Shown one piece after another: positions 19,329 through 30,207 of a DNA stretch of 64,000 bases. Origin of the DNA: Kappaphycus alvarezii (lineage: Eukaryota > Rhodophyta > Florideophyceae > Gigartinales > Solieriaceae); NCBI GenBank assembly GCA_002205965.3, contig NADL03000168.1, positions 1 to 64,000 of the forward strand. Direction: 5' to 3'. The notes beneath the pieces were generated by a model, which saw only the letters and a list, made by a program, of their open reading frames with translations, did no database searches and was not told the origin of the DNA. The translations under genes were made by a program, and so were the position numbers. How positions within the stretch are numbered: position 1 is the stretch's first letter; each line of letters opens with the position of its first letter.

Positions 19329-20756
19329 TCATAAATTAACTACGGATGCGGGCGGCGGGTGGAAACCTGTCGCGTCTGCATTACTTGAAGAATAAACGCA
19401 GAACGGGTAACGAAGTCGCGGAGCTCCTGTTGAAGGAAGGAAACGCGACGGAAGTAGCGAAGGAAGCAAGGCGGCGGAAAAAACCCTTGCCGTCGTCGCC
19501 CAAGGCGCCATAGATATCAATCCCGACGGGGGAGAGGAGGATATCGTTTTGGTTGCAGTAAGTGCCGTCATGACGATGTTTCTCGCGCTCTGCGAGTGTT
19601 GCGGCAGCGCCTGCGGCAACCGTACTTGGCGAAATGTGGCGGCGTGCGGAGGGGTGGGCAACAGTAACGTCGACGGCGATATCGGTACTGTGAAGCCCGT
19701 ATGCAGCGGGTATGTAAATGTCCATTCGTAGCGCGGGGACTCCGAATGCCCAGATGGGTTTGGAACCTGGTAGAGGATCGGATGTTCGACGAGAGCGACG
19801 ATCCCAACTTCCTTGCAGTAGCGGGCAAGAACGTTGCGGAGGATGTGATGACGACGAGTCATTCCGTCTTCGTATTTGCAGGTCAACGCGTGTTGACCAC
19901 TTGGATCTAAGACGGATGCGATGTCGGCCGAGCGGCGGGAGCAGACCGGACAGCGAGTAGATCCAGGGAATAGCGCGATGCCGAGACGTAGAGCCAGAGC
20001 GACTTTCCTTGTAGAAGAGGGCATGTACGTACCGCGGTGGGGGTGAGGAAGCGAAGAGAAAACAGACGAGGCGGAGGACGTGCGCACGGAGAGGAGCCGT
20101 GCTCGGTCGTGGGCTGCCGCGGACGTGAACAACCTATCGGACTTCGATAGCATGAGTTTAGTTGTGATCGCAGACTGGAGCCTTTCGCCGGGGACCGGCG
20201 ATGAACAACGCTGGAAAAGAGCCGTAGCTGTAAACGACGAAGACAGCTGCGGGTGGCGGGAGGATAAGAGCGAGATGGCGGAGAGAGGGATCTCTTCCAA
20301 GTGGCGGTCCTGGGAAAGAGTGAGTAGGTCGGAGATAAGTCCAAAAGAATCAATTACAGATGCTGCGTAAGCAGCCTCGGTAATGTCTGAAGTTTGCAGG
20401 AGACCTAGACCGCCCATGGAGAAGGGGAGAGAGGCTTGGAGCCAGGCTCGCTCTGGACAGGGCAGCTGCAATTGATGGAACGCTTCCCTCTGCTTCTGGT
20501 CGAAGCTAGCGGCGAGTACCGCCGATTGAGTGGAGGGAAGCGTACGTAGCAAGTGCATGACCTTGGAGGCGTTCGCGCAGAAGCGGTGTAAGTGGAAAGC
20601 CAATTGCGCATCATCCAAGTCTCGAAGGGATTGAAAGATTCGGTCAACTGCGTTTTGGCGGCCTGCGAAAAATTGGGAAACAAAAGGGTCCGAGCCAATC
20701 GGGGATCCCAGCGCGATGAAACCAGGGGGGGTTGAAAAGGGGCAAGGATGTGCCAA
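19329..20756 (-). CDS. LINE A RT thumb and C-terminal endonuclease (open 475 codons)
   Basis: This is the longest open frame of the LINE. It begins in the RT thumb (SDPFVSQFFAGRQNAVDRIF, HQLQLPCPERAWLQASLPFS, GGLGLL). It then has a zinc-like CPVC...HALTC motif followed by RRHHILRNVLARY, the order C-x2-C...H-x3-C then RH that precedes REL endonucleases in R2-type LINEs. The endonuclease core continues in an overlapping frame, 19381-19725: DIYIPAAYGL...DIAVDVTVAHP with the spaced acidic residues of PD-(D/E)XK nucleases. It would nick target DNA for target-primed reverse transcription. The ATG is internal to the element's reading frame. Confidence 0.7.
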   Translation of the reverse strand: MAHPCPFSTPPGFIALGSPIGSDPFVSQFFAGRQNAVDRIFQSLRDLDDAQLAFHLHRFCANASKVMHLLRTLPSTQSAVLAASFDQKQREAFHQLQLPCPERAWLQASLPFSMGGLGLLQTSDITEAAYAASVIDSFGLISDLLTLSQDRHLEEIPLSAISLLSSRHPQLSSSFTATALFQRCSSPVPGERLQSAITTKLMLSKSDRLFTSAAAHDRARLLSVRTSSASSVFSSLPHPHRGTYMPSSTRKVALALRLGIALFPGSTRCPVCSRRSADIASVLDPSGQHALTCKYEDGMTRRHHILRNVLARYCKEVGIVALVEHPILYQVPNPSGHSESPRYEWTFTYPLHTGFTVPISPSTLLLPTPPHAATFRQVRLPQALPQHSQSARNIVMTALTATKTISSSPPSGLISMAPWATTARVFSAALLPSLLPSRFLPSTGAPRLRYPFCVYSSSNADATGFHPPPASVVNL

Positions 20757-20759
20757 AGG

Positions 20760-22200
20760 GGAATAGGAAGAGGAGAAGCCGTAAACTTGGGTCTTGGCAA
20801 GGTTGAGCTGGAACCCTAGTGGACCTCCTTCAAGCTGGATGAAACGGATGGCGCGGCGGCTTTGGATCGAGGAAGAACAATGTTACCGTCATCTGCGTAC
20901 CAGGCGTTCAGGGCAGGTGAGAACTCCTCCTGTAACGATAGCAACAGAGGATGGAGAGCTAGGGCAAAGAGCAAGGGACCGAGGGGATCCCCATGCTGGG
21001 TGCCCTCTGAACTACGGACATAGTAGGGTCCGAAAGCAAGCTCTGTAGGAGCATCGTAACAAGAGTGTACCCACCGTGCGAGGCCTGGGGCATGTGTCTG
21101 TACGGCTTCCAGAATGCGCTGGCGGGAGATGCAATTGAAGCGTTGCGAGCATCGATCTGGACCAAGACGTGATCGTGGAACTCGGATCTCTGGGAAAGAC
21201 GACGCACAGAATGAATTATTGCATCGGTGCCGTTCTTGACGCCTACCCCGACCTGATGGGGCAGAAGGTAGGAGCGGATGGCGGTGGTGGCTTTGCGTGT
21301 CGCGAGCCTAGAAATTAGGCGTCGGTAGAGAAGCCCAACCGCGATCGGACGGATTCCCCCGTTTGGCTTCGGCAGCGCAGTAAGACGGCCTCCGCAGAAT
21401 TACGGGCGGCACGCGGCCGGCAGATCGCCGTACAAACAGAGGTTGAGGAACTTTGTCAGGGCATGTAGGCAATCCCTCCCGGGTGTGACCCCACCTGCCG
21501 GGCGAAGCAGCATTCGCAGGAACACTGGGGATAGACCATCGGCCCCAGAAGCGGTTGAAGGAGCCAGGCTGTGAATGGCAAGGCGGACATCCGAGACCGA
21601 GAACTTTAGCGCCGGAGGCAAACCGTGAGGGGGCATGGGAGTGATTGGAATGGGGGTCGGGGATGAAGTGAAGCCAAGGATTGAAAGGTAGCTTCGCTGG
21701 GGGGGAGTGGGGGATCGACTTGGGGAAGGGCTTCTGTGGCCCGGGAAGGGCTACCCCGGGAGAGGAAGCGGCGGCATCTGCGGAGGGCCGTGTCAGGGCG
21801 GGCGAGGGTGGGAGAGGATGGAATCGGAGAGGGGAGGGCGGAGATGAACAACGAGGAGGCCTCGTCGAAGAGGTCATCATAGAGGCGGCTTGAGGCTATG
21901 CGGATGCGATCAACAAGGCTGGAGCAATTTTCCCTGCGGCGGCGGCCAAGAGCGCGGGGGCGGTTGTGTCGGAAAACCAATTTCGGGATGGCAAGAAGTT
22001 CCAGAAGGGCTCGAGTCCTGTGCTCTGGCGATGGAGCAGATACAACGCGGTACAAGGCAGCAAAGTATAAGTCGTAAGCCGCGGCTTGGACTGGGCGAGG
22101 AATGAAGGTGAGAACAGGGAACGGGGCGGAGAGGAGGGAGCGGAAGGTGAGGGGTGACTGTGATGGTCCTGAAACTAGATTCACAGCTGGGAGATTCATG
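20760..22200 (-). pseudogene. LINE A reverse transcriptase
   Basis: RT motifs in order on the minus strand: FSVSDVRLAIHSLAPSTASG and GADGLSPVFLRMLL (RT 1-2, about 21500-21610), RPIAVGLLYRRLISRL (near 21310-21360), GVGVKNGTDAIIHSVRRLSQ and VLVQIDARNA (catalytic Asp, about 21165-21180), EGTQHGDPLGPLLFALALHP (about 20960-21000) and the catalytic WYADDGNIVLP at 20880-20905. Catalytic residues are intact. Frames change several times (21606-22199, 21308-21880, 20959-21207), so no full-length product is possible. Confidence 0.8.
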
Positions 22201-23363
22201 CGTTAGGATCCATGTCGGCATCGGGGGCGGGAATGTGTTCGAGAAGACCATAGGGGTTGGTGTCTGCTGGTGTAGTAGGGAGCGGAGGGATGGGAGATTG
22301 GGCATTGGGGTACCGACCGTAATCCAGCCATCCGTTTGAGGCGGAACAGGGGCATTCTGGGTACGGCGGCGTTTGAATCCACCTGCCGCTGCTGGCGGGG
22401 GAGGCAGAGAGACTGCTCCAGGGAAACCAGGGAGGCAGGACAGTTTGGCAAGTATTCTCGTATCGATGTCCCGGAGAGCGGTGGCGAAGGATCGAGCAGG
22501 AGACCATTTGCATTTGTCGTCTTCCAAGCGAGAGATTTCGGAACGCAGACCTTGCCATACTGCAACGAGGTCATCAGCCGAGAGATCATTCTCTAGATCT
22601 ATTATGCCGGAGAAGGTAAGAGTTGGTGCGTCAAAATTGTCAGAATGCTGCGCTAGGGTGCGATAAGAGTCGTATGCAGCGTTGACCGTCGTTAAGTTGC
22701 GCTCCGCCGCACAGATGTAGAAGTGGTTCAGATCGGCGGATTGGATGATGGAGCAGGAACCAGGGAACCCACCGGCAGAAATTGCGGCGCGAAACTGGGA
22801 TGGGTTGTGAATCTGGAAGGTCGACGGAAAAGACACGCGAACGAAACGCTTCTGATTACCTCCGAAAAGGCCGCGGGTGGCATTACGGACAGTGCCTGCA
22901 AACTTACGGGCTAGGAGGGCGTCGTCGAGATCGCGAGCTCAAGCCTTGACGACCGAGGGGGGGAAGGCGGCGAATGGGGTGGGTCCGCACCGGGGCTTGG
23001 GCTGCTAGAGCTTTGACCGCTCGCAGATACGGGGCCGGTGCTGTGGCCGCAGGATCGTCGTCAGGTGAGTTAGCGTCGGAAACGGAAGGGGAACGGGGTG
23101 CGGAAACGTCAACGCCGACAAGCGCGTTAAGAATGTTCAGGACAGACCTAAACTGCGGGTTGTTCTGGAAAGACGGCTTAAGCGCGTTGAACGTGGAGAT
23201 TTGCAGGGCGGATGCGAGGCAATGATCGGTTGATGCGGGGTCAGCAAGGTTCACAGCTCCGTCAAGCAGTGAAGCGGATTTGACCAAGAAATCCAGCGCG
23301 GCATTTGCAAGAGCAACGACGGGGATGCTGAGGGTGGCACCGGGACGGTTTGCTTTCGGCGCC
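21910..23363 (-). pseudogene. LINE A N-terminal region before RT
   Basis: The first ATG (23363) starts MAPKANRPGATLSIPVVALA, a 153-codon frame. Translation then continues, after frame changes near 22905, into the 308-codon frame 22836-21910 (MSFPSTFQIHNPSQFRAAIS). It includes a Pro-rich stretch, then FKRRRTQNAPVP, a possible nuclear localisation patch. No zinc knuckle or RRM is evident. It may bind the element RNA, by analogy with other LINE N-terminal regions. The 5' untranslated part is 23364-23702. Confidence 0.55.
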
Positions 23364-23702
23364 ATATAGAGTGGTGTGACGAGGGCTGGCCCCAGGACCG
23401 ACGGAGAAAGGGACCGAAAGGGCGGGACTGCACGTGCAGGCGCGAGATCACTCGGGTAGTTGGGAGATCACAGACACGAAATAGTGTTACCTTGGGGAGG
23501 AAATACTTGAAAACAAAAAGAGAAAGTAACAAAAACAGAAAGGATAAACGCTTTTCGCGAGAAGGAACCCGGGAGCGGTGGTGCGAGACACACGCGGTGG
23601 CGGTCAGTGCGGCGGAGATGACAAGAGGGAAGGGGATAGAGGCGACAGAGTTGTGCAACAATATCGGAGAATTCAGAAAGGACGTGAACGTTAACAATAG
23701 AT

Positions 23703-24176
23703 GTTCTTTAAGTTCTTCTGGGAGCTTCCCTTTGAGCATTTCCATCAATTAGATTCTCAGACCCACCATGGAGCCGGATAAGAGCCATGATATCTTTCAA
23801 AATAAAAATATCCTATGTTTTTCCTCCATAACAAGCAAAAGAGGGGTCTTTCTGTTATATCACTTCTATCGATGGCCAACACCGCACGAGGCAAGACATC
23901 GAGGCTGTAGGGAGCACAGGGGGACAGACTTTTTCGACGATACATTCGTCAATCCAATTGCTCCCTCCAATACACGGCCCGTTGCTTCAACCCTATTGAC
24001 ATCTCGGAACGCCGCAAAAGCGTTAGAGTTTAGGAGGTATCAAGAATTCATCACCACGCATGCCAAGTCCCGACTGATCCTAGTGCCGATATCCACTCTT
24101 GGCAAATGGCACCCGGACGCATTCGCAGTGGTCACAGACGTGGCTTCGCACGTCGCCGTACGAGCCATGGAGGCCT
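23703..24176 (+). pseudogene. LINE D 3' end, right copy
   Basis: It matches 251-730. The frame 23768-24262 is open across it and gives FFDDTFVNPIAPSNTRPVAS, RRYQEFITTHAKSRLILVPI and STLGKWHPDAFAVVTDVAS. This order resembles the C-terminal endonuclease end of REL LINEs. The open frame runs past 24176 into the inverted gypsy element, so its last 28 codons are not LINE. Confidence 0.5.
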
Positions 24177-24337
24177 TCCCGCTCAAGACGAACGTCCCGG
24201 CTCGTCTTCATTGTTCTTCTTCTGTTTCCGTTAGTGTTAGCTGTCTTATTGATAAAATGTAAGGTCTTTCAAACGTGTACGGATGCAACTGATTACCAAT
24301 ATGATGCTCCAAAAAGTAAGTGTACATTATCGGTACC

Positions 24338-25330
24338 TCACTTTGTAGCATAGCCATATATACTGGTTTGATAACATCGAGGTGCGGTTGAATACATTCT
24401 TCCTCCGTGACTCTTCCGAATCTTCCAAGAGTGAAAAAATATATATGATATGCAAACTCTTATGGAAGATGCCGGAGGAATGGATACCGATAAGCAAAGA
24501 AGACACGCATCATCAAGAATGAATCTTCGTGAGATAAGTGCGGTCCATATAGCGCCCGAAAACATAAACAGATGCTTATCATGAAATAAGAAATGACCTG
24601 TGCATCGTTCGCGTCCTCATAGATATTACGCAACCAAAAGATAATCTTCTTCTTCCAACTGTATGCTGTGCATGGTTGTGAAGGAGGGCTCGAGATGAAT
24701 TTGTGGCAGGCTGTCGCGATGAATGGCCCGACCGGTTCCTGACGTTCAGGCACCTGCACCAGGTCCTCTTGGGGGACGACTAGAACCTCTTCTGGGCGGG
24801 TCGTTGTCTCCCGAAGGTCCTCCTCGGGTCATCATCACTTCTTCGGGAGGATCTTCGCCACCCTCAATGTTCCCAATTTGTGGCGGGGAAACATAGGGTT
24901 CCCATAAGGGATATTGGACCAGTCGATATTAAATATCAGGGGGTAAGCTGTAACCTCTCAGTCGCACATCTTGGTTGTTCTATACGTAAATCGGACGGAC
25001 AATGTTCAGATACGTTTGCGACAAGCCTCCGACAGCTACCATTCCATACCTTCCTTCAGAGTAATGATATATTACCTCCACAAACTCTGGACCTGCTTCC
25101 GTGAACCTTCCGTTTTGGAATGAAAATAGGACTCTTATTAATAGTCGTAAATCTTCTTGAGGTAGCATTGGTCCGTTAAATGTACGAAAACATAGGCATA
25201 TATTAATATAGAAATGGATGATTACGTGGAGTTCGTAGTAGTCCCGCGTAATCGAGATGATCCATTCCCAGGCCCTTTTTCCTCCCATAGGAATCATTCT
25301 ATAATTAAAGATTAGTATACCCCGTGGTTG
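24338..25330 (-). pseudogene. gypsy2 post-integrase extension with duplicated domain
   Basis: Unit A is in the frame ending at 24980: FYINICLCFRTFNGP, EDLRLLIRVLFSFQ, PEFVEVIYHYSEGRYGMV, NIVRPIYV. Unit B is in 24460-24759 and 24338-24565: FMISICLCFRALYGPHLSHE, SFLMMRVFFAYRYPFLRHLP. The linker preserves GEDPPEEVMMTR. The same two-unit order as gypsy1 shows the duplication predates both insertions. The frames are broken at other points than in gypsy1. Confidence 0.65.
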
Positions 25331-26500
25331 CGCATAGTACTGTGTGAGAAGGGATTCTTCAGGCATCTGATGGTAAGGGACCAGACGACGTGCATGGATG
25401 GCCCTCCTTAATCTCTTCCCTGAGCTTGAACAGAGCTTATAATAATTCGGGTGTCTTTCTTCCCTGACGATGAAAGGATTTGAGTACTTTGTTTGGAAGG
25501 CCGGCCACTTCACAGCCTGTTGCATTGCTTTTCCATGTACTACAAGTACTCTAGAGCCGACTGAAAAGGTTCGGACTGGAGGCTATGCACCCTCATTCCT
25601 TGTCTGTGTTAACGCGAGGTGTGATCTCCAGCCTTCGGTGGCCAGTGGTTCGACTTCTCTACTCTCTTCGTCGAAATTATTTGTTTCCATGTCTCTCTTT
25701 ACCATTCTAGGAGCCTGCCGTACATTAGCTCGAGTGATGAGCGTCCAATTCTTCCTCTTCTTCGACGATAGCCGTATAACACTTTTGGTAAGGCATATTT
25801 CCACTGGATTTCATTCTCCGACATAGTTTTCGACATTGCTCGTTTGATGGTTCCAACCATCCTCTCCGCTTTCCCGCTTGACATAGGAGCGTATGCGAGA
25901 ACTGTCTTCAGCTGAGTCCCTTTCTCTCCCAAAAAACGAAGCAGTGAAGTTGCAGTAAAACAAAGGGCGTTATCCGAGATGATCCTTTTTGAAAGACCAA
26001 ACGGTTCAATTATTCTTTTTCGATGAATCTCAGGACCACCTCAGCATTGGCCTCCTCAACTTCAACTGCTATTGGCCATGTAGTAAGATGTTCCGCCCCT
26101 ATAAGGAGATATTTGTTTCTGGAAGGTGTTTCCTTGAATGGGCCGGCAAAGTCAATTAAGAAGGTTTCAAAAAGACCGGAAACTGGGAAGCTTAGAGTTG
26201 TCCTATACTTCGTATTGGAGTGAATTTTTGACAGTTATCGCAGATTTTCACGAAATTATAGACGTCCTTATGGATACTGAGCCACCAGAATCTCTCCGTA
26301 ATGAATGTTTTGGTTGTTTCGAGATCCTAATGCCCTAACTAATCATGAAAAGTCCTCAAGATCTTGATTCTTTCTTTCAAAGGGGCCACTAGACGAGGAC
26401 TTGCTTTAGTCTGTCGGAAGAGTTTCCCATTCCACAATTAAAAAGCCTTTTGGTTCCTGCACCCAATTTCATTGTTCGAGATCAACTTTCCTCATTTCTG
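25290..26500 (-). pseudogene. gypsy2 integrase
   Basis: Core pieces on the minus strand: the HHCC region around 26200-26350, DFAGPF near 26140, the ISDNALCF segment near 25960, and KTVLAYAPMSSGKAERMVGT (catalytic Glu) in 25699-25932. The GPY-type tail lies in 24980-25525 (WPAFQTKYSNPFIV, RAIHARRLVPYHQ). A deletion-type change near 25735-25745 removes part of the region after the core relative to gypsy1. It is not functional. Confidence 0.7.
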
Positions 26501-26514
26501 GTCCATCAAGGAAT

Positions 26515-27030
26515 TTAATAAGTCGTGAATATAAGCTTCGTACTCGTTATCGATCGGCACTTGCACCTCGGCAACTCCGACGATGTCCTCGGAAGCTTTT
26601 TCATTTGGAATATGGGATCCCTCAAGCGGGATAGGTAATCGGCAGGCTGATTATTGCGTCCGGGCCTATACACAATTTCAAACCGATATTCTGCGAAAAT
26701 GTCGAGCCATCGGGCCAAGCGGTGATGTACATCTTTCTTTTGGAATGCTGTCTTAAGTGCCTGGTGATCAGTTATCAAGACAAATTTCTCGAGTGATAAA
26801 AGGTAAACACGAAACTTTTTCAGTGCGATGACGACAGCTAGCGCTTCTTTCTCGCAGACCGAGTATCTCTTTTCCGCATCATTCAGAGTGCGACTGGCGA
26901 ATTGGACAGGTTGTAGTCTTCCGTTTTCATCTTTTTGGGACAAAATGGCACCCAAAGACCATTCTGAGACATCTGTCTCACAACAAATGGCCTCTTGAAA
27001 TCTGGGTACATGAGGACTTGGGGGACACAT
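26515..27030 (-). CDS. gypsy2 RNase H domain (open frame)
   Basis: The 171-codon frame contains CETDVSEWSLGAILSQ (catalytic Asp), EKRYSVCEKEALAVVIALKK (Glu), LITDHQALKTAFQKKD (Asp) and YRPGRNNQPADYLSR. It overlaps the RT frame by a frameshift at about 26960. Sequence is close to gypsy1 10544-10963. Confidence 0.8.
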   Translation of the reverse strand: MCPPSPHVPRFQEAICCETDVSEWSLGAILSQKDENGRLQPVQFASRTLNDAEKRYSVCEKEALAVVIALKKFRVYLLSLEKFVLITDHQALKTAFQKKDVHHRLARWLDIFAEYRFEIVYRPGRNNQPADYLSRLRDPIFQMKKLPRTSSELPRCKCRSITSTKLIFTTY

Positions 27031-27629
27031 AGCTTATCTTTAAGCTCCTCAAATGCAGTTTTCAGTTCCTTGTTCCAGTAAAATTTTCCGTTCTTTGTAG
27101 TGCTGGCATGTAACGGTGCTGCGGTCTTGGCGAAATCTTTGATAAATCTTCTGTAATATGAGGCCAGTCCTAGGAAGCTTCGAACCTCCGTCTTTGAAGC
27201 GGGCCTTGGTGCCAACTTGATTTTTTTCGTTTTCTCTGGATCCACTATAATTCCCTCTTGATCGACGATATGATCGAGTAATTGGATAGACGTTTTCGCA
27301 AAGAAGCATTTGCTTAACTTAATTTTCAGGTTGTACGCAGATATCCTCTCCACCACCATCTTGACATGCGATATGTGCTGATCCAAGGTTTTTGATAATA
27401 TCACCACATCATCGATATAAACTCTTGCAAATGGAAGTCCTTTCAAAACCTCGTTCATCATTCTTTGGAACGTAGCTGGTGCATTCATGAGACCAAAAGG
27501 CATCACTTCGAACCTGAATGTACCGGCTTTGCTGGTAAAGGTTGTTTTTTCCGTACATTTTTCATCCAATGGAATCTGCCAATAGCCAGTGTAAAGATCA
27601 ATTGAGGTGAAGTATCTCCCGTCCTTCAA
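26883..27629 (-). CDS. gypsy2 reverse transcriptase (open 248 codons)
   Basis: This is the best-kept RT of the family: FTSIDLYTGYWQIPLDEKC, FRFEVMPFGLMNAPATFQRM, YIDDVVILSKT (catalytic DD), LKIKLSKCFF and EVRSFLGLASYYRRFIKDFA (connection). The fingers upstream (DYRQLNQRMIPDRFPIPN) continue at 27630-27760 after a stop (ACTCCA becomes a stop codon on this strand near 27640). The catalytic residues are complete. The frame is lost at the end where it meets RNase H. Confidence 0.85.
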   Translation of the reverse strand: MKDGRYFTSIDLYTGYWQIPLDEKCTEKTTFTSKAGTFRFEVMPFGLMNAPATFQRMMNEVLKGLPFARVYIDDVVILSKTLDQHISHVKMVVERISAYNLKIKLSKCFFAKTSIQLLDHIVDQEGIIVDPEKTKKIKLAPRPASKTEVRSFLGLASYYRRFIKDFAKTAAPLHASTTKNGKFYWNKELKTAFEELKDKLCVPQVLMYPDFKRPFVVRQMSQNGLWVPFCPKKMKTEDYNLSNSPVAL

Positions 27630-27759
27630 GTCCTCGAGGACTTACTCCATATTTGGAATCGGAAATCGGTCGGGTATCATTCTCTGGTTCAGTTGTCGGT
27701 AATCGACGCAAAAGCGAAGTTTTCCATTTTTTTGGTGCTATCACAACTGGAAATGACCA

Positions 27760-28990
27760 CGGGGATGAAACTGGCCGAATAATATCATTTTTCTAGCATA
27801 CTTGTAACATTCTCTGAGATAAATTGGTCATATTTTGGCGGTTGACGTCTAGGCCTGTGGTATATTGGTTGAGTATCGGTAAGTTCAAATAAGTGAGTGA
27901 CGGTACACTTGCTTGTCTTAGATCGGAAGCGCCCCATGCAATTACTTCGGAAGATGTTAAAATGTCCGATATTTTCATTGAGGCGGGGGCTGGAAGGTTC
28001 TGTACTTTTTCTCGAATTTCTGCCATTTGGCGCTGGTATTCTTCTCGAGCCTCTCTCTCCAAATTTTGAAGGACCTCTTCAGGTGTGCTCACATCTTCAG
28101 ATTGGAATAGATATATTTCTGTTTCTTTGCAATTGTAATCTTCTTTTATGCTCCGATTCCGTCCTTGATCGATTTCGCAAAAAAACAATCAGGTGTCAAA
28201 CCTACCCTAGAATTCCAGTCTTCATCTGTTTCAAACCCAGAATCATCATAATCCCATGCCCATGTTCATTATCCCCCGAGCGTACCTTCCTCCTCGGAAT
28301 GTTAGTTGGGGATCTTCCGCTGTCATAGCTAGAAGTGAGATCTTCACTGTCCGTTTCTTTTAATCTACGAGATGTGTGCTTTTGTCGAAATCCAGGGGCA
28401 TCTTCACGGTTCTGCCGTCAACATTAACTGAAACGATTTGGTTGCCCAAGTCAATGCAGGTCCCTAGTCTTTCCATGGTAGGGCAGCCAATGATTGCATC
28501 GAAAGGGATATCAGGCATGACAAGTAAGTCTACATCAACTTTAGAGTACCAAAGAACACGGAAACCTTGTCAACAGTGCCCATGCATTTTGATAGGGTCC
28601 ATCCGCTACAGTTATTCTTCGAGTAGTTGGAATAATTTCAAGACCTAGATCTGTCCAAAGTTTCTGAAATGAGATTTGAAACAGCGCCCGAATCGAAAAG
28701 AGCTTGGGTTTTCATTCCCGATACTTTGACTGGTACCAGTTAAGACGTCTTGGTGCTGTCGAGACCGATTGAAGAAACAGTTTCTTACCCTTAGCGGACT
28801 TATTGACCTGATAATTTTTTGAGTTCTTTTCTCGCGTCCTCTGTGTCGCCCCTCAAAAGTTGACCAAACGTTACCCAGTTGGGGCTGATGCAAGCTCAGC
28901 CACCAAATTGTACTTCTTCACTATTCTAGTACGTCCTTCGGGACATTCTTAAATTTCTAACTCTTTTTCGTCTTCTTGGCCGGAGTGACT
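27760..28990 (-). pseudogene. gypsy2 protease and linker
   Basis: The minus strand keeps ALFDSGAV.NLIS (catalytic DSG, about 28695-28725), VDFLVMPDIPFDAIIGCPTM (about 28470-28540) and an acidic linker near 28240-28340. Indels at about 28540, 28740 and 28880 split it. The region up to RT (27793-28188) encodes EDVSTPEEVLQNLEREAREE, also seen in gypsy1. Confidence 0.65.
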
Positions 28991-29071
28991 CCCATTCCTG
29001 GAACGACTTGATCAGACCTCTTATTTCGAGGAGTACGTGCTGGGATATATTCCAGCATTCCATAATCTAGC

Positions 29072-30119
29072 CTAGGTTCTTTCGAAAATGTTCCCTTCCC
29101 CATCCCTTTTTGTCACATTGACTTGACTGATTTTTTCAGCGCTGGATACGTTACCGGCATCCGTCAACTTTTGATCCTTTCTGTTTTGTAAGATTTTCAT
29201 CTCTGGTCCTGACATGCTCCTTGTGTCCGATAAATTTGCTTTTCTGTTGTCTTTAGACCAGCAGTTACTTTCATGATGCCCATATCGACCGCACTGTCCA
29301 CAACGAGTGTTTCTATGTGGATTATCAGGAAACCCATTTGCGAAGTGTCCAGGCTTGTGACAGTAGGAACAGACTTCTGCGGCCCTGGGGGCCCCAGACT
29401 GGTTCTTTTTAATGGTAAGAGTAAGGCTTTCCAACTGCGAGGTTATCATGTCAAGTCGATTATCGAATCGGGTTTCCAACCTTTCTTCCAAGTTTTTGAC
29501 ATCGCTCCTGACTGATTCCAATGCTGCTGCGCTAGTAGCTAGCCTTTGATAATTCTTTTGAGGATGTCCGATTGGCATAATGTATGGTTTCCCTCCGTAT
29601 TTCACTTAGTGACTGAAACGTCTCCGAATTTTTGACAAATTCTACTATGGGACCTTCAGTTCATTAAAAGTGTGAGGGCCCTTGATGAGGAGGAAATCGG
29701 AGAGCCGCTTATCCCTCATCGCCGCCTTACGCAGCATTCCGTACTTGGCTTGGGCGTTGAACCCAGCCTTTTCATAGAGATCACACAAGTATACCAATGA
29801 GATTAACAAATCATCGAAGTTGAGCCGGGCTCTATGGCGGTACGAATCATCTCATCTGGTTATACCTCCTTCGCATACTCTTTCACAAGCCACTTGCATA
29901 CCTCACCGAAGTTACGCCCATTCCCGTTAAGAGACCACCCGTTGATAAACTTGGCCTTATATTTTGCTTTGCATTACCATTAAGATAGGCGAAGATACTT
30001 TCGGCCTTCTCTTCATCGCTCTTCTCAAGTATCACAACGTTGACATAGGTATAGAGAAACTCCTCAACGTCTTCATTCTTGCCCCCTGTGAACGTTATAC
30101 GAGCAGCGTTGAGATCCAT
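29072..30119 (-). pseudogene. gypsy2 gag
   Basis: It starts MDLNAARITFTGGKNEDVEE at 30119 without the early frameshift of gypsy1; the 78-codon frame breaks near 29960. The second part (29072-29605) is open and has VRSDVKNLEERLETRFDNRL, CSYCHKPGHFANGF (the last Cys of knuckle 1 replaced by Phe) and CGQCGRYGHHESNC (knuckle 2 intact). Confidence 0.75.
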
Positions 30120-30207
30120 GATTACAACAAAGAAATCCCCCGAAGTGTTCCCTAATACTGCTCAGCTCGAATACCTCGGGTGCAACCCCCTCCACAAGAG
30201 TACCAAA

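Larger units (their letters stand above)
19275..23702 (-). mobile_element. LINE A, near full length, C-terminal REL endonuclease
   Basis: This is a non-LTR element on the minus strand inserted in LINE B of the right unit. The left unit at about 245-262 is the empty site, with GTTCTT once (251-256), while here GTTCTT stands on both sides (19269-19274 and 23703-23708). The order from 23363 downward is an N-terminal ORF1-like region, RT with YADD, and a C-terminal zinc/endonuclease region. There is no N-terminal APE endonuclease. The 3' end (at 19275) has no poly(A). Several 1-nt indels break the single long reading frame, but it is much better kept than LINEs B, C and D. Confidence 0.8.

Noticed and set aside
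20080-20370. Plus-strand ORF inside LINE A
   Set aside because: It is antisense to the open LINE A C-terminal frame and has no independent support.
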